64,000 bases of DNA from Kitagawia praeruptora (GCA_037693485.1 CM075351.1:65002001-65066000); one strand, 5' to 3'; positions 12,242 through 22,119 are shown, numbered from the stretch's first letter. Numbers and translations are program-made. Notes: generated by a model from the letters alone, not told the origin.

Positions 12242-13578
12242 GGGTGAAAAACCAAAATACCCACCAAAAATTATCTTATGCCCGAAATGCCTACCGGCAG
12301 AAGCGTTCGCCCTTTTTTACAATGGAATATGCATGTTGGTCATGCGTATGGTGACTACGATTTCTATCATACGTGTAGTGTGTATTTTGAATTCCCCGAC
12401 TCAAATGCGTATTTGAGACACACTTGATATAAATGCGTATTCCCTAATACGCAACTTGGGAATACGCATCCCATTCACTGTTCATCGTCTTCACAGATGA
12501 GAGAGAGACGACAATCGAAGCGATTTTATGCGTTTTTCGGTCACACTTCGTTCAGTCCATTCCAGCAATCGAGCAAACACGTATTATACACCAAAATGTT
12601 CGTTTTCTTGCCCTCTACAAGCCTGCCCCATTCGATTTTAGTTTGCTTCGCCAGATTGGAAATACCCAAACCAAGCTCATTTTCCCGATCCTATTTTCCG
12701 ATTGCTTCGTAGGCCAGAAATCACAAAATCAAGATGGCAAGATGGAAAGTGAGGTGTGGGCTTCCTTTTTGTTGTTCTCAGTAGTTGTGGAGGATGCCGA
12801 AATGTTCTGGACGGAGAAGAGAAAACGGAGAGGCGATTAGAGCTCGCCTGAGACGAAATGTAAAAAATGACATCAGCTGACGTCATTGGGCATCTGGGAG
12901 TAGAGCCGGCAATTTCGTACACGACACGAAAACGACACGAAAATTACGGGTTTGGGTTGACCTTTGCGGTACACGAACACGAAAGTACACGGATGAATTT
13001 AGTGTCGGTTTTGGGTTTACCCTTGGGTACACGACACGAATCGAAAATACACGAAATAAATAAATAATTTAATAATTTTATTAAAATTATATGAATACAT
13101 ATTTTAAAATGATATTTTATATATAATTTTTACATAAGATAAATACAAAATAGTTTCAAATTTTAGTTTCACAAGACTTAAGCACACTTCATTCCTTATG
13201 ACATATTGACTTAAGACTCGACTAGTAAAAAATTAATATTTAAATTTTTTTATTTTTATTCAAAAATTACACGAAACACGAAACGTACACGAAATAAAGG
13301 TACACGAACACGAAACGAAACGAATCCTTAACGGGTCGGTTTTGGATTTGGCATTACGTACACGAAACACGAAAGTACACGACACGAAAGTATACGAAAC
13401 GAATGAATTGCCAGGTCTATCTGGGAGATGCGTTACCCCAGATGCGTATTTTCAGAATGCGTATCCCAGCTACGTCAGCTGAACATGCGTAATCAGTGGT
13501 CAAAAAGGGCGAACGCTCGCGCCTACGGGTATTTTGGGCAGTTGGACTCCAAAAGTAGTGTATTTTGGTCATTTTTTC
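12242..13578. mobile_element. Non-autonomous Mutator-like element with 9-bp TSD, holding a nested hAT MITE
   Basis: It begins GGGTGAAAAACCAAAATAC and ends (reverse complement) GAAAAAATGACCAAAATAC. Perfect 9-bp direct repeats AAGATTTTT flank it (12233-12241, 13579-13587). Inverted arms extend inward to AGCGTTCGCCCTTTTT on both sides, roughly 70-90 bp. The interior has repeated AATGCGTATTCCC-type words and a stretch (12480-12870) with short open frames I cannot identify, possibly captured DNA. A hAT MITE sits at 12901-13419; without it the element is about 810 bp. The same family appears at 59366-60677. Confidence 0.82.
12901..13419. mobile_element. hAT-type MITE, copy C, nested in the MULE (8-bp TSD TCTGGGAG)
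   Basis: Ends TAGAGCCGGCAATT / AATTGCCAGGTCTA are flanked by perfect 8-bp repeats TCTGGGAG (12893-12900, 13420-13427). It has the same subterminal words as copies A and B (GTACACGAAA, ACACGAAACG), but the centre is different. It therefore belongs to the same terminal family but a different internal subfamily. It must be younger than the MULE that hosts it. Confidence 0.88.
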
Positions 13579-13587
13579 AAGATTTTT

Positions 13588-13961
13588 CAAGGAGAACAAC
13601 TAGAACATATTTCTATACACTACTCTAGAACATTCTTTCCTGCGATTATTTGTTATTTTTTTAAAAAAAATATAATAAAATTGAAATCTAATTATTATTT
13701 TAATTCTTACATTGTATTAGCAAATTTTTTTATTATAAATTATAATAAAAAAAAGATTACGATCAATTATCCTAAATATTTTTCAATGAAAACAACCGAA
13801 ACGTGTTTTCATGCACTTCTATTAAACAATCTAAGTTTATATTTTGTTAATCACATAAATTTTTTATGCAAATAACATAAGTTCTTTTTATAATTTTTGT
13901 AATATAATTTATAAATATTTAATTAAATAAAAATTATTAATTATTTAACATTAATCTCCGA
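13588..13961. repeat. Decayed continuation of the AT-rich array
   Basis: It resumes with CAAGGAG directly after the MULE TSD, as expected for the interrupted unit. It carries a degenerate anchor near 13761 (GATCAATTATCCTAAATATTT). No gene is seen. Confidence 0.6.
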
Positions 13962-13990
13962 GCCCGTGCTTCGCACGGGTTATCATCTCG
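13962..13990 (+). mobile_element. Helitron-type 3' end (hairpin, atypical CTCG terminus)
   Basis: The perfect hairpin CCCGTGC-TTC-GCACGGG is followed after a few bases by TATCATCTCG. Helitron 3' ends carry such a hairpin 10-12 nt before CTRR; here the terminus reads CTCG, so it is degenerate or truncated. The 5' end was not located. Confidence 0.5.
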
Positions 13991-14154
13991 CTTTAAATAA
14001 ATTAAATCTATTTAAATTGTTTCAATTTACAAATAGTTCTAAGTTTCAGTTAAATTTTAGTAAATTTGAAATAAAAAATTTAAACAAATTTGAAAAGAAA
14101 AGAGTAATTATTATTCACGCGGAAATTATGTTACCAGAGCTAATTAAATCGGGT

Positions 14155-14326
14155 CCGGATCCTCTGTCCCCTTCCTCCGTATCCCCTGCTCTTTTTAGTA
14201 CAAAAAGAGTGCCCCTGCGGGGCCTATTTTAATAAATAATAAAAATGGGCTCCACAAAAGCATTTTTTTGTATTAAAAACAACATGGGACACAAAAAAGA
14301 CACGGAGGAAGGGGACAGAGGATCCC
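14155..14326. mobile_element. Small foldback element E0
   Basis: About 25-bp near-perfect inverted ends (GGATCCTCTGTCCCCTTCCT on both sides) enclose ACAAAAAGAGTGCCCCTGCGG (14200-14220) followed by GGCC, then GGGCTCCAC. The flanks carry an imperfect ~15-bp direct repeat around AATTAAATC (left AGCTAATTAAATC, right AGCTCAATTAAATC), unusually long for a TSD. It shares the GC-rich palindrome and ACAAAAAG with E1-E4 but not their termini. Confidence 0.65.
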
Positions 14327-14840
14327 AGCTCAATTAAATCAGGCATGTGACTGAACTCTTAAGTAATGAAATGTGATAGATTACAAATGTCAACTTTCAG
14401 AAAAAGTACGTACGTAATCACCGCCGTGGCAACATTCGTCTTTCTAGAGGCGTTTTCCCGTCATTTTGGGTAATCTTATTAGTCTTTCATTACCTTTTGA
14501 TTTTCATTTGAATTCACTGCAGGAAGCATGCGCTGTAATTGTTGATTTGAGACGTCTTTGTTGATTAGAGGCATTTTCCTCTTTAACTGGAGTTTCCAAA
14601 AATACAGGGCCAAAATCTATAAGCCATGCTATGGATCCCAAATGGGTTTCAACTTTTAAATGCCAAGTGGCATGATTTGAGTGCATATACATGATGGTCT
14701 TTTTATTTTTAGAGTATTTATACAATATGTTCCAAATTAATAGTGTCTTTACTAATATATTCTATTTTGAATCAATTTTATAAATATGTTCTATAGTTAA
14801 TATTTAACTCATATATAAGTTATATACATATAATTATATA
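14327..14840. other. Intergenic, nothing recognised
   Basis: Unique-looking sequence without convincing coding potential. A TA-rich tract at 14810-14849 forms the target of the foldback cluster that follows. Confidence 0.35.
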
Positions 14841-14849
14841 TACATATAT

Positions 14850-15409
14850 GAGTCCCACTCTATGGAGAACCATCTTACGTGGAGAACCGTGGAGAACCAC
14901 TTAAAATGCATTAAAATTGTCCTTTATATAAGGCCCATGGCGGGGCCCCTTTACAAAAAAGTCTTATAATTCTACCCTCTATCCATTTGTCAAAGAAAAA
15001 AAAAGAAAAAAAAAATTCACTGTTCACGTGATGACGTGGCAGTGGATTTCACTGGTTAACGGTGCTTCGCACCTTCTTGTACGGCGCTTCGCGCCTTTAT
15101 CATTCTAAAGTTGTAAGGAATGGCAATCAATGGTAAAGGCAATAGACGATTGACGGGTGTGTCGAGGACCTTCGGCCCTCATGACTACCTAACTCATCCG
15201 TTTACTGTCTTAAATGCTTCGCATTTCCACGGCAGGGATTTTTTTTTTTTGATTTTTTTTTTATTTTTTTGTTGGATAGAGCCAATTATTTTAAGCATCT
15301 TTCGTGAAGGTACCCTTGGCGGGGTCCTTATATATAAAGCAATTTTAATGCATTTTAAGTGGTTCTCCACGGTTCTCCACGTAACATGGTTCTCCATGGA
15401 ACAATGGCC
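14850..15409. mobile_element. Foldback element E1 (9-bp TSD TACATATAT)
   Basis: The arms are at least 120 bp. The left arm has CTATGGAGAACC, then GTGGAGAACC twice, then ACTTAAAATGC; the right arm repeats this inverted. Next inward come the GC palindrome (14932-14949 and 15309-15327), CTATCCA plus an A/T tract, and a centre with TGTTCACGTGATGACGTGG. TSD TACATATAT lies at 14841-14849 and 15410-15418. Within the loop are GGTGCTTCGCACC and GGCGCTTCGCGCC hairpins. There is no coding capacity. The 9-bp duplication suggests a Mutator-type mover. Confidence 0.78.
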
Positions 15410-15418
15410 TACATATAT

Positions 15419-15782
15419 AGGGTTGGATTCCATAAAGAACACTTTAAATAAAGAACAACAAAGAACACCTCATATCTAATAGATCCATTGCCCCTGGCGG
15501 GGCCACCCAATACAAAAAGTTCTTATTTTTTTAGGCTCTATCCATCCAGCAAAAAAAAAAAAAAATTTGAAAATTTTACTGTTCATCGATGACGTCATCA
15601 GTGACGTCATCATGAACAGTAAAATTTTCAATTTTTTTTTTTGCTGGATGGATAGAGCCTAAAAAATAAGAACTTTTTGTATTGGGTGCCCCTGGCGGGG
15701 CCAATGGATCTGTTGGAATAAATGATTTTATAGTGTTCTTTATTGTTCTTTATATAAGAGTGTTATTTATGGAGCAAAGGCC
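15419..15782. mobile_element. Foldback element E2
   Basis: It is 364 bp. The arms carry the words ATAAAtAAC / ATAAAGAAC / AAAGAACA in place of E1's GGAGAACC. Then come GATCCATTG, the GC palindrome (15490-15504 and 15687-15702), AATACAAAAAGTTCTTA, GGCTCTATCCATCCAGC plus an A-tract, and a perfect central palindrome with two TGACGTCA sites (about 15590-15612). The left flank is the TACATATAT shared with E1, and the same word follows at 15783-15791. Confidence 0.78.
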
Positions 15783-15802
15783 TACATATATATATATATA
15801 TA

Positions 15803-16166
15803 GGCTAGTGGTCAAATAGAAACCAATCTTAGAATAGAAACTAGAAACCAACACTAAATAAATTATATTTCATTCATTCTAATGGCCCCGCCAGGGGCAC
15901 CTTCACAAAAAGTGTTTAAAATTATTGGCTCCATCCAGCAAAAAAAAAAAAAAAAAAAAAAAAAACTGTTCACGATGACGTCACTGCCACGTCAGCAGTG
16001 AACAGTAATTTTTTTTTTTTTTTTTTTTTGCTGGATGGAGCCAAGAATATTATGAACTTTTTGTATTGGGGTACCCCTAATTTGGTCATTAGATTAGCTT
16101 GAAATATTTAATTTATGTTTAGTTTCTAGTTTCTATTCTAATTTAGTTTCTATTAGAACAAGACCC
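15803..16166. mobile_element. Foldback element E3
   Basis: It is 364 bp. The arms carry AATAGAAAC words (three per arm: AATAGAAACC, AATAGAAACT, AGAAACC). Then come the GC palindrome (15884-15900; degenerate near 16070), ACAAAAAGT, GGCTCCATCCAGC plus an A-tract, and a centre GATGACGTCACTGCCACGTC (15974-15993) bracketed by TGTTCAC/GTGAACA. It lies between TATATATATA tracts (ending 15802; starting 16167), so the TSD is within a TA repeat and not fully decidable. Confidence 0.75.
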
Positions 16167-16614
16167 TATATATATATACTTATTAAGACTATAATGCCCC
16201 TATTTTCCCCTTTCCCTCAACACAACCAAGCATAGTTTTTTTTACCCGAGAATCATTAATGTCTTACAATTAATCCATTAAAATCCGTTAATGTGGTAAA
16301 CAACATTAAGAAACCCAACATATAGGAAAATCAAAGTTTAACTAAATTAGCCACATATCAAACGACAATTCATGATAAGAGAATTCATAACAAAATAAAA
16401 ACATGTTCTCAGAATATTGGGAAAAAAGATTTATCATTGCTCGAACCAATTCCATCACAATATCTAAGATTTATCACCAATATCAAAATTAAAAATAAAT
16501 AAATAGAGGACAAAATTGTCTTTTAATAATGTATAGTTAGTGAGTTAATCATGGTTACAATTAAAAATGGGACATATTTATAAAAAGGGACATATTTATA
16601 ATTATAAGTAGAGG
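16167..16614. other. Intergenic, nothing recognised
   Basis: Low-complexity AT-rich sequence. It ends with two copies of GGGACATATTTATAA (about 16570-16600), a motif that reappears at 18666-18710 after the retrotransposon. This suggests the retroelement split a short tandem repeat. Confidence 0.4.
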
Positions 16615-18015
16615 TGGCTTGGCCGAAGTGGGCATGGAAAGGCATGGTCGAGAAGAAATCTGACCTGCCTTGACCCCCCCTTTTGTTTGCCTTGAATGCC
16701 ATGATTGCCTTGTTTGTCTTGTTAATCTTGGCCTCTAGTCGAGTAGAATGGGCTAAAAAGCCTCTTTGAAGGCCTCGACCAAAGTGCCCGGGCCAAGGTG
16801 GTTTTTGGAGGGGTTTGGCCGAGGTGGATGATGACTCCCCTTGTCTACCTTGACTACCTTGTTTGCCTTGACCACCTTGTTAGCCTAGGTGGAAAACAAC
16901 CCCCTTGAATTCCATGATTGTCTTGTCCTCCTTGAATGCCATGACTACCGCAACCGAGGTGACTTGGCCGAGGTGAGCATGGAAGAAGCTTACCTGAGGT
17001 GAGAAACAACCCCCCCTTGTCTTCCTTGAATTCCATGACTGCCTTGTCCTCCTTGAATGCCATGATTGCCATGACTACCCCAGCCTAGGAGGGCTAGCCG
17101 AAGAGCTTCCTTGGGGGGTTTGGCCGAGGTAGATGATGACTCCCCTTGTCTGCCTTGATTGCCTTGTCTCCCTTGATTACCTTGTTTGCCTTGTTGGCCT
17201 TGGCCGAAGTGCCAGGGTCGAGGTGGTTTTTGGAGGGGCTTGGCCGAGGTGGATTATGACTCCCCTTGCCTGCCTTGACCCCCTTGCTAGCCACGTTTGC
17301 CTTGACTACCTCGTTTGCCTTGTTGGTCTTGGTTTCACCTAGTGACGCCCGGTTTCACTTAGTGACGCCCAGTGCCGTTTAGCGTCGTTTAGCGTCGCTT
17401 AACAACGTTTAAGCATCGTTTAGCGCTGTTTAGTGCCGTTTAGCACCGATCAGCACCGATTAGTGTCGTTTAAGTACCGATTAGTGCCGATTAGCACCGA
17501 TTAGTGTCGATTAACACCGATTAGTGCCGATTAGCATAGAATAGTGCCATTTAAGCACAGATTAGTGCCGATTAGCACAGATTAGTGTCATTTAAGCACA
17601 AATTAGTGCTGATTAGCATAGATTAGTGCTGTTTGAGCACTGTTTAGTGCCTGTTAGCACAGATTAGTGCCGATTAGCACCGTTTAGTGCTTTTTAAGCA
17701 CTGTTTAGTGCCTGTTAGCACAGATTAGTGCCGTTTAGCACCGATTAGTGCCGTTAGTGCCGTTTTATGCCATTTAACATTGTTTAACACTATTTAAACG
17801 TTGTTTACGGTTGATTAGCGCTGTATAGTGCCATTTAACACTGCTTAGTGTCGTTCAACATCGTCGTAAATGCGTCGGTCGCTCCACGCTTTACATTAAG
17901 ATGATATTGTTGAAAATACTCACGTAAGAGCAATAAACCCTGACCCAAGTCTCGAATAAGGCCGTTATAACTTCAAGGAAAACCTGATCAATTTTCCTAG
18001 AAGTTGGGGGGCAAA
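16615..18015 (+). repeat. Minisatellite-like interior of a large retrotransposon derivative
   Basis: From about 16615 to 17335 the sequence is built of degenerate CCTTG(A/T)TTGCCTTG and TGGCCGAGGTGG words. From 17340 to 17860 it is a ~11/22-bp array of TTTAGCACCGATTAGTGCCG variants. No gag or pol is visible. A polypurine tract (AAGTTGGGGGGCAAA) ends at 18015 directly before an LTR-like start. I read this as the interior of a non-autonomous (LARD-like) element, truncated on its 5' side. Confidence 0.6.
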
Positions 18016-18640
18016 TGATATGGGCTAAAAGTAAGCCCTAAAGACACATTTAACGTGGCATTAACTAGACCTAGAATGGTCCAAACGTGGGGCCCACCAG
18101 GTGGGCCCAATCCCTAGTTATAATATTAATTTCGTAATTAATATTAGAGGTAATAAACAGCTCAGCAAATAAGAGTCAAACAAGGATATAACTCTTGCCT
18201 GGCTTAGCCTCCAAGATACATATTTCAACATGGAAACTGATTTCTACAAGGAAGGGGTCTAGAAACTTCCTTGAGGCGGTGGCTTGCCCACCAAGACACC
18301 CACTCCTACCATAATTCTAAGGCTTCTCAGCCTATATAAGGGTCTGACCTCTCATTCTCAGAAGGACGTTGGGCAGAGCTCCATATGTCACCCACCACGT
18401 TTTGGCTCAATCCTCGAATAAGGACATACAAGCCACTACGTCCTAGGTGAGCCCTCGCCGCCATAGCCCCGAGGGCACCATCACCTAGAACTACGTTTTT
18501 GGCTTGATCTTTGATATTCATCAAAGTACGTAGGCATCTTGTGAAGGCAGATTTAGCCACGAGCACGAGAGCAGCCATTAAAGCTTGAAGCTCACCAACC
18601 CCTTTGCATTAAATACACATAAACCCTAGCTGCAATATTC
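18016..18640 (+). mobile_element. 3' LTR of the minisatellite-bearing retroelement
   Basis: It starts TGATATGGGC just after the polypurine tract. It contains a TATA box (CCTATATAAGGG, about 18331-18342) followed by a GC-richer leader. The end is uncertain, near a CA at 18634 or 18641. No matching 5' LTR is present in the window. Confidence 0.55.
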
Positions 18641-18862
18641 ATAACCTACTTTTTATTCCATAACAGGGACATATTCATAAATGGCTTATTCAAATGGGAC
18701 ATATTAGAAAAAAACCCTTATTTTTAAATTAAATATCCAATCAATGATTGTCAGCTCATCATTCGGGGAACAAATTCAAAACTCTTTCGAGATCCCTAAC
18801 ATTTCTCTAAATGATATCTGTTTCTTAACTTACATTTTTTTTGAAATCTTAATTTGTTATAA

Positions 18863-19059
18863 GGGTTTCCATGAGGTTGACCTCAGGGTTTTACATGAGG
18901 TTATAATAAATTTCAATACATATTTAAGGTTATTTTTGTAAATTATTGAAAAAAAATTATATTTACGAAAATGCCCCTGCGAGACCCCTTACGTTATAGT
19001 ATATTTTGTTATAAGCTTATGATAGATACATAAGGTTGTCCTCATGCCCAATTTTCTTT
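18863..19059. mobile_element. Foldback element E5 (9-bp TSD TTGTTATAA)
   Basis: Arms carry CATGAGGTTGACCTCAGG on the left and CCTCATG...GTTGTCC on the right. TTGTTATAA flanks at 18854-18862 and 19060-19068. A degenerate GC core (GCCCCTGCGAGACCCC, 18973-18988) is next to TACGAAAATG. It resembles E6 at 47230-47406 in both words and core. Confidence 0.62.
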
Positions 19060-19528
19060 TTGTTATAATACATATCTGATTGTCTTAATAATTTGCTTAG
19101 CATTACAAAGAGAAATCTTAGGATTGATTAAGAGCAATTCCAAGATATTCGTAATAAATTACTTAAAAGTATTATAAATAAAAATATTTTATTAATTTAG
19201 GACATTAGGAATGTTTACACCAACAATTTTTCTTATTATTTTCCTTATTATTATTATTATTATTATTATTTTCAGAAAGAAGTAGTAGAGTGAGAAGAAA
19301 AATATTTAAAAAAGGAGGAAAAAGCATATGGTAAAAATAATTTAAGGGAGGACTAGGAATTACTTAAAAAATAACAAAGAAGAATATATCTTAAATTTAA
19401 AAAAAAATATTTAAGAGAAATGCATTATTGTGTCAAATTTCTTACATTTTGATTTAGAATGCCAAATATCTAGTATTTTGAGGTTGCTCTAATATCTTCT
19501 CAGAAATATTTGGGGATATTTACATAAA
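19060..19528. other. Intergenic with (ATT)n microsatellite
   Basis: Contains an ATT repeat at about 19247-19271. No gene is seen. Confidence 0.5.
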
Positions 19529-19560
19529 CTAGCATTTTGCCCGTACTTCGTACACTGCTT
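19529..19560 (-). mobile_element. Helitron-type 3' end, minus orientation
   Basis: Read on the minus strand, a degenerate hairpin around GTACGAAGTACGGGC is followed by AAAATGCTAG at 19529-19532, then T. This is the hairpin-CTAG-T signature. The element body lies to the right; a candidate 5' end (CTTATATAAAGGAG on the minus strand) lies near 20150-20170. Confidence 0.5.
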
Positions 19561-20234
19561 CTTATTTAATTTAAAATGATAATACCAAAAATTTAACAAA
19601 TTTGATTGATTTCTTAAAATCAATCAAAAACATTTATAATTAAGTAAAGGCGTCATTTAATTGGAAAAAAGAGATTTTAGCTAAAGAAAATAGAAAATGT
19701 AACATATTTTAGAAGGAAATTGATTATTTTAATATGTTTTACTTGAAAACATAAATTGATTAGTTATTAGGAAAAATTTTATTTATAATTAAGTAAGGGT
19801 AATTAAGTAAAAACAATAGGTACCGACCGACCGACCAACCAACTAACCGGCCGACCAAACTTTCAATGTTTTAAAATGCAATTTTAATGGTAAGGATATT
19901 GAAATTGTATATTTAGTTTCCTCGATTAATAAAAATTTAAAATGCAATTTAGATATTTACTTTACTTCATTAGTAAAGATTTTATAGGTAAAAAATAATG
20001 AAACTATATATTTAGTTTCCTCTATTAGTAAAGTTTTAAAATGGAAATGAGATTTTTTTTAATCATTGGAATTATTAATTCAAAAATTTGAGAAATTTAA
20101 CAAAATAGAACCGAGTTTTTTGACCGGCGCCACTTTACCTCCCCTCGTTTCTCCTTTATATAAGTATATAACAGTTCTAATTTTTAACTAAAAATCTAAC
20201 GGATATTATTCGTTGTTTACGAATTTTTATTATA
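19561..20234. other. Probable Helitron body
   Basis: AT-rich non-coding sequence between two minus-oriented Helitron-type ends. It includes a CCGACCGACCGACCAACC low-complexity stretch (19823-19858) and a duplicated TATATTTAGTTTCCTC block (19907-19922, 20003-20018). No gene is seen. Confidence 0.4.
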
Positions 20235-20262
20235 CAAGCTTAAAACCCGTGCGATGCACGAA
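20235..20262 (-). mobile_element. Helitron-type 3' end, minus orientation (CTTG variant)
   Basis: The minus-strand read is CGTGCATCGCACGGGTTTTAA then GCTTG. The hairpin core matches the end at 42451-42480, with CTTG instead of CTAG. Confidence 0.5.
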
Positions 20263-21356
20263 TTTTTTTTAATATTATATGAATTTTTCATTAATTTAAG
20301 TTAATTTTTTTTAAAATATAAAGTTGGGAGGCTTAAATTTTTATATGAGATTTGATAATAATTATATAAATATTATCCGTGATATTTCTAGAAAATGAGG
20401 GATTTTAGTTAGAAAATATAGAAAAAATTATAGGTTTTACTTGAAAAGGGTAATCGGCTAATTTTTAGTTTTTATATAATTATTATTTTATTTCATTAAA
20501 TAGAAATTGATACGTTTTAGATAAAAAAAATGCAATCAGTTAATTATGAATATTATAATATTATTAGTTTATTGTATTAAACAGAACCGCCCGTGATAAA
20601 ATCAGAAAAAAAAGAGATTTCAGTTTTAAAAAATAGAAAGGTAACGTGAAAATTAAAAAGATGACATAATTTATGTGAAAAAGGTAATTGATTAGTTTAT
20701 AGTAATTATAATTTAATTGTGTTATTTTACTAAATAAAATTGATCATAGTTTTTAGAAAATGAGAAATTAATGTTGCCCCTGAAATTTCTAGAAAAAAAG
20801 GGAATTTAATTAGAAAAATATAAAAGATGATACATTTTAGTTGAAAAGGTAATCAGTTAATTTTTAGTACTATAATATTATTATTTTATTTTTATTAAAT
20901 AGAATCGCCCGTGATATAATTGGAAAAAGAGAGATTTTCGTAAGAGAAGGGAATAAAGGTAACGTGTTTGAAAAAGGTAACCGTCCATGATACAATTGGA
21001 AAAATAGAATGAAGAAATTTTAGTTAGATAAAATGTGAAAGATATTGTATTTTACCTAAGAAGTAAATTATTTAGTTATTGAAAAATAGAAAAGGTAATA
21101 TGTTTAACCTGAAAAAGGAAATTGATTAATAAAGGAGATTTGGGTCGATCCAATCTAAATTGGGTCACTCCAAATATTGTGTAATGACAAAAAGGGACAT
21201 CAAAGAAATAAAGAAGATTAAAAATATAAAGGATAAAAGCTGTAATTTTCCTGTGTAATGACAAAAAAGGGCATCAAAGAAATAAAGAAGATTAAAAAAA
21301 TGAAGGGTAAAAGCAGTAATTTTTAAAATGCAATACTAGCAGACATTAAGAATATA
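20263..21356. repeat. Diverged repeats within a probable Helitron
   Basis: Blocks such as CCCGTGATATAATTGG, GAGATTTTAGTTAGAAAA and AAAAGGTAATC(A/G)GTTAAT recur about every 100-200 bp (20390, 20590, 20780, 20910, 20990). At 21180-21325 a ~77-bp unit (GTGTAATGACAAAAAGGG...) is duplicated in tandem. No coding sequence is seen. Confidence 0.5.
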
Positions 21357-21612
21357 TTGATATTGATACATAAGCTTTTAACAATTATTTCCAATTTTAC
21401 TACCATCCAACTATCTTTTCACTTCTATAAAATCATTTTTTCAAAAATATTACCTCATTATAATTTTATGTTTTCAAAATTCCAAAAATACTACATTCAT
21501 CAATTGCAACTTTTGCAACCTCATTTGCAACTTCCAGTTTTTAAATTTCTGATTTCAAGTTCTGGGGTTCAGATGTCATTTTCGATCACTTTTTTAGAAT
21601 CTAGATATATAT

Positions 21613-21890
21613 GGGTTTTGGTCCCTGACAATCGTTTGTCATGGACCGGTTATTTAACAATCGGTTCCTAAACCGTTGGATCAACGATCCAACGGCCCCC
21701 CTGGATTAAAAAAAAAAAATTAATGTCCGCTATAATTTTCCGCGGATAGGCAGATTGCCTGTCCGCGAAAATTTTCCGCGGATAGGCAGATTGCCTATCC
21801 GCGGAAAATTATATCGGACAGTATTTTTTTTTAATCTCAGCCGTTGGATCAACGATCCAACGGCTATGGAACCGATTGTTAAATAATCGG

Positions 21891-21894
<4 letters not shown>
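21613..21894. mobile_element. Foldback element E7 with nested CCGCGG palindromes
   Basis: Ends are GGGTTTTGGTCCC and (inverted) TCAACCGATTATTTAAC, with TTTAACAATCGGTTCC in both arms. CCGTTGGATC/GATCCAACGG follows, then an A/T tract. The centre (21733-21804) repeats CCGCGGATAGGCAGATTGCC in inverted and direct form. It is flanked by ATATAT tracts. The layout (end, subterminal words, core, A-tract, palindromic centre) matches E1-E4. Confidence 0.7.

Positions 21895-21924
<30 letters not shown>
21895..21924. repeat. (AT)n microsatellite
   Basis: Uninterrupted AT dinucleotide repeat adjoining E7; probably contains its target site. Confidence 0.9.
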
Positions 21925-21926
<2 letters not shown>

Positions 21927-22119
21927 CAAAAAAAGTGGTTGAAAATGACATCTGAACCCCAGAACTTGAAATCAGAAATTCGTAGCATCTCAGTTGCAAA
22001 TGAGGTTGCAAGGCCCCGCCAGGGACAATCATAATTGGTGAATTTGGGTTGCAAGGCCCCGCCAGGGGCACTCATAATTGGTTTGCAACTTTCAATTTTC
22101 AGTTGTAAAAGTTGCAACT

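Noticed and set aside
13999..14100. tRNA or snRNA gene
   Set aside because: No cloverleaf or pol III boxes. Across the window the only good A/B box pair is the SINE at 43608-43828.
15120..15479. 119-codon frame across E1 and E2
   Set aside because: Crosses the border of two foldback elements; a product of inverted-repeat sequence.
16854..17294. Lys/Asp-rich minus-strand frames
   Set aside because: Generated by the short-period minisatellite; no start context or family.
17340..17860. Possible CRISPR-like array
   Set aside because: No constant spacers; it is a degenerate 11/22-bp tandem repeat in a plant retroelement.
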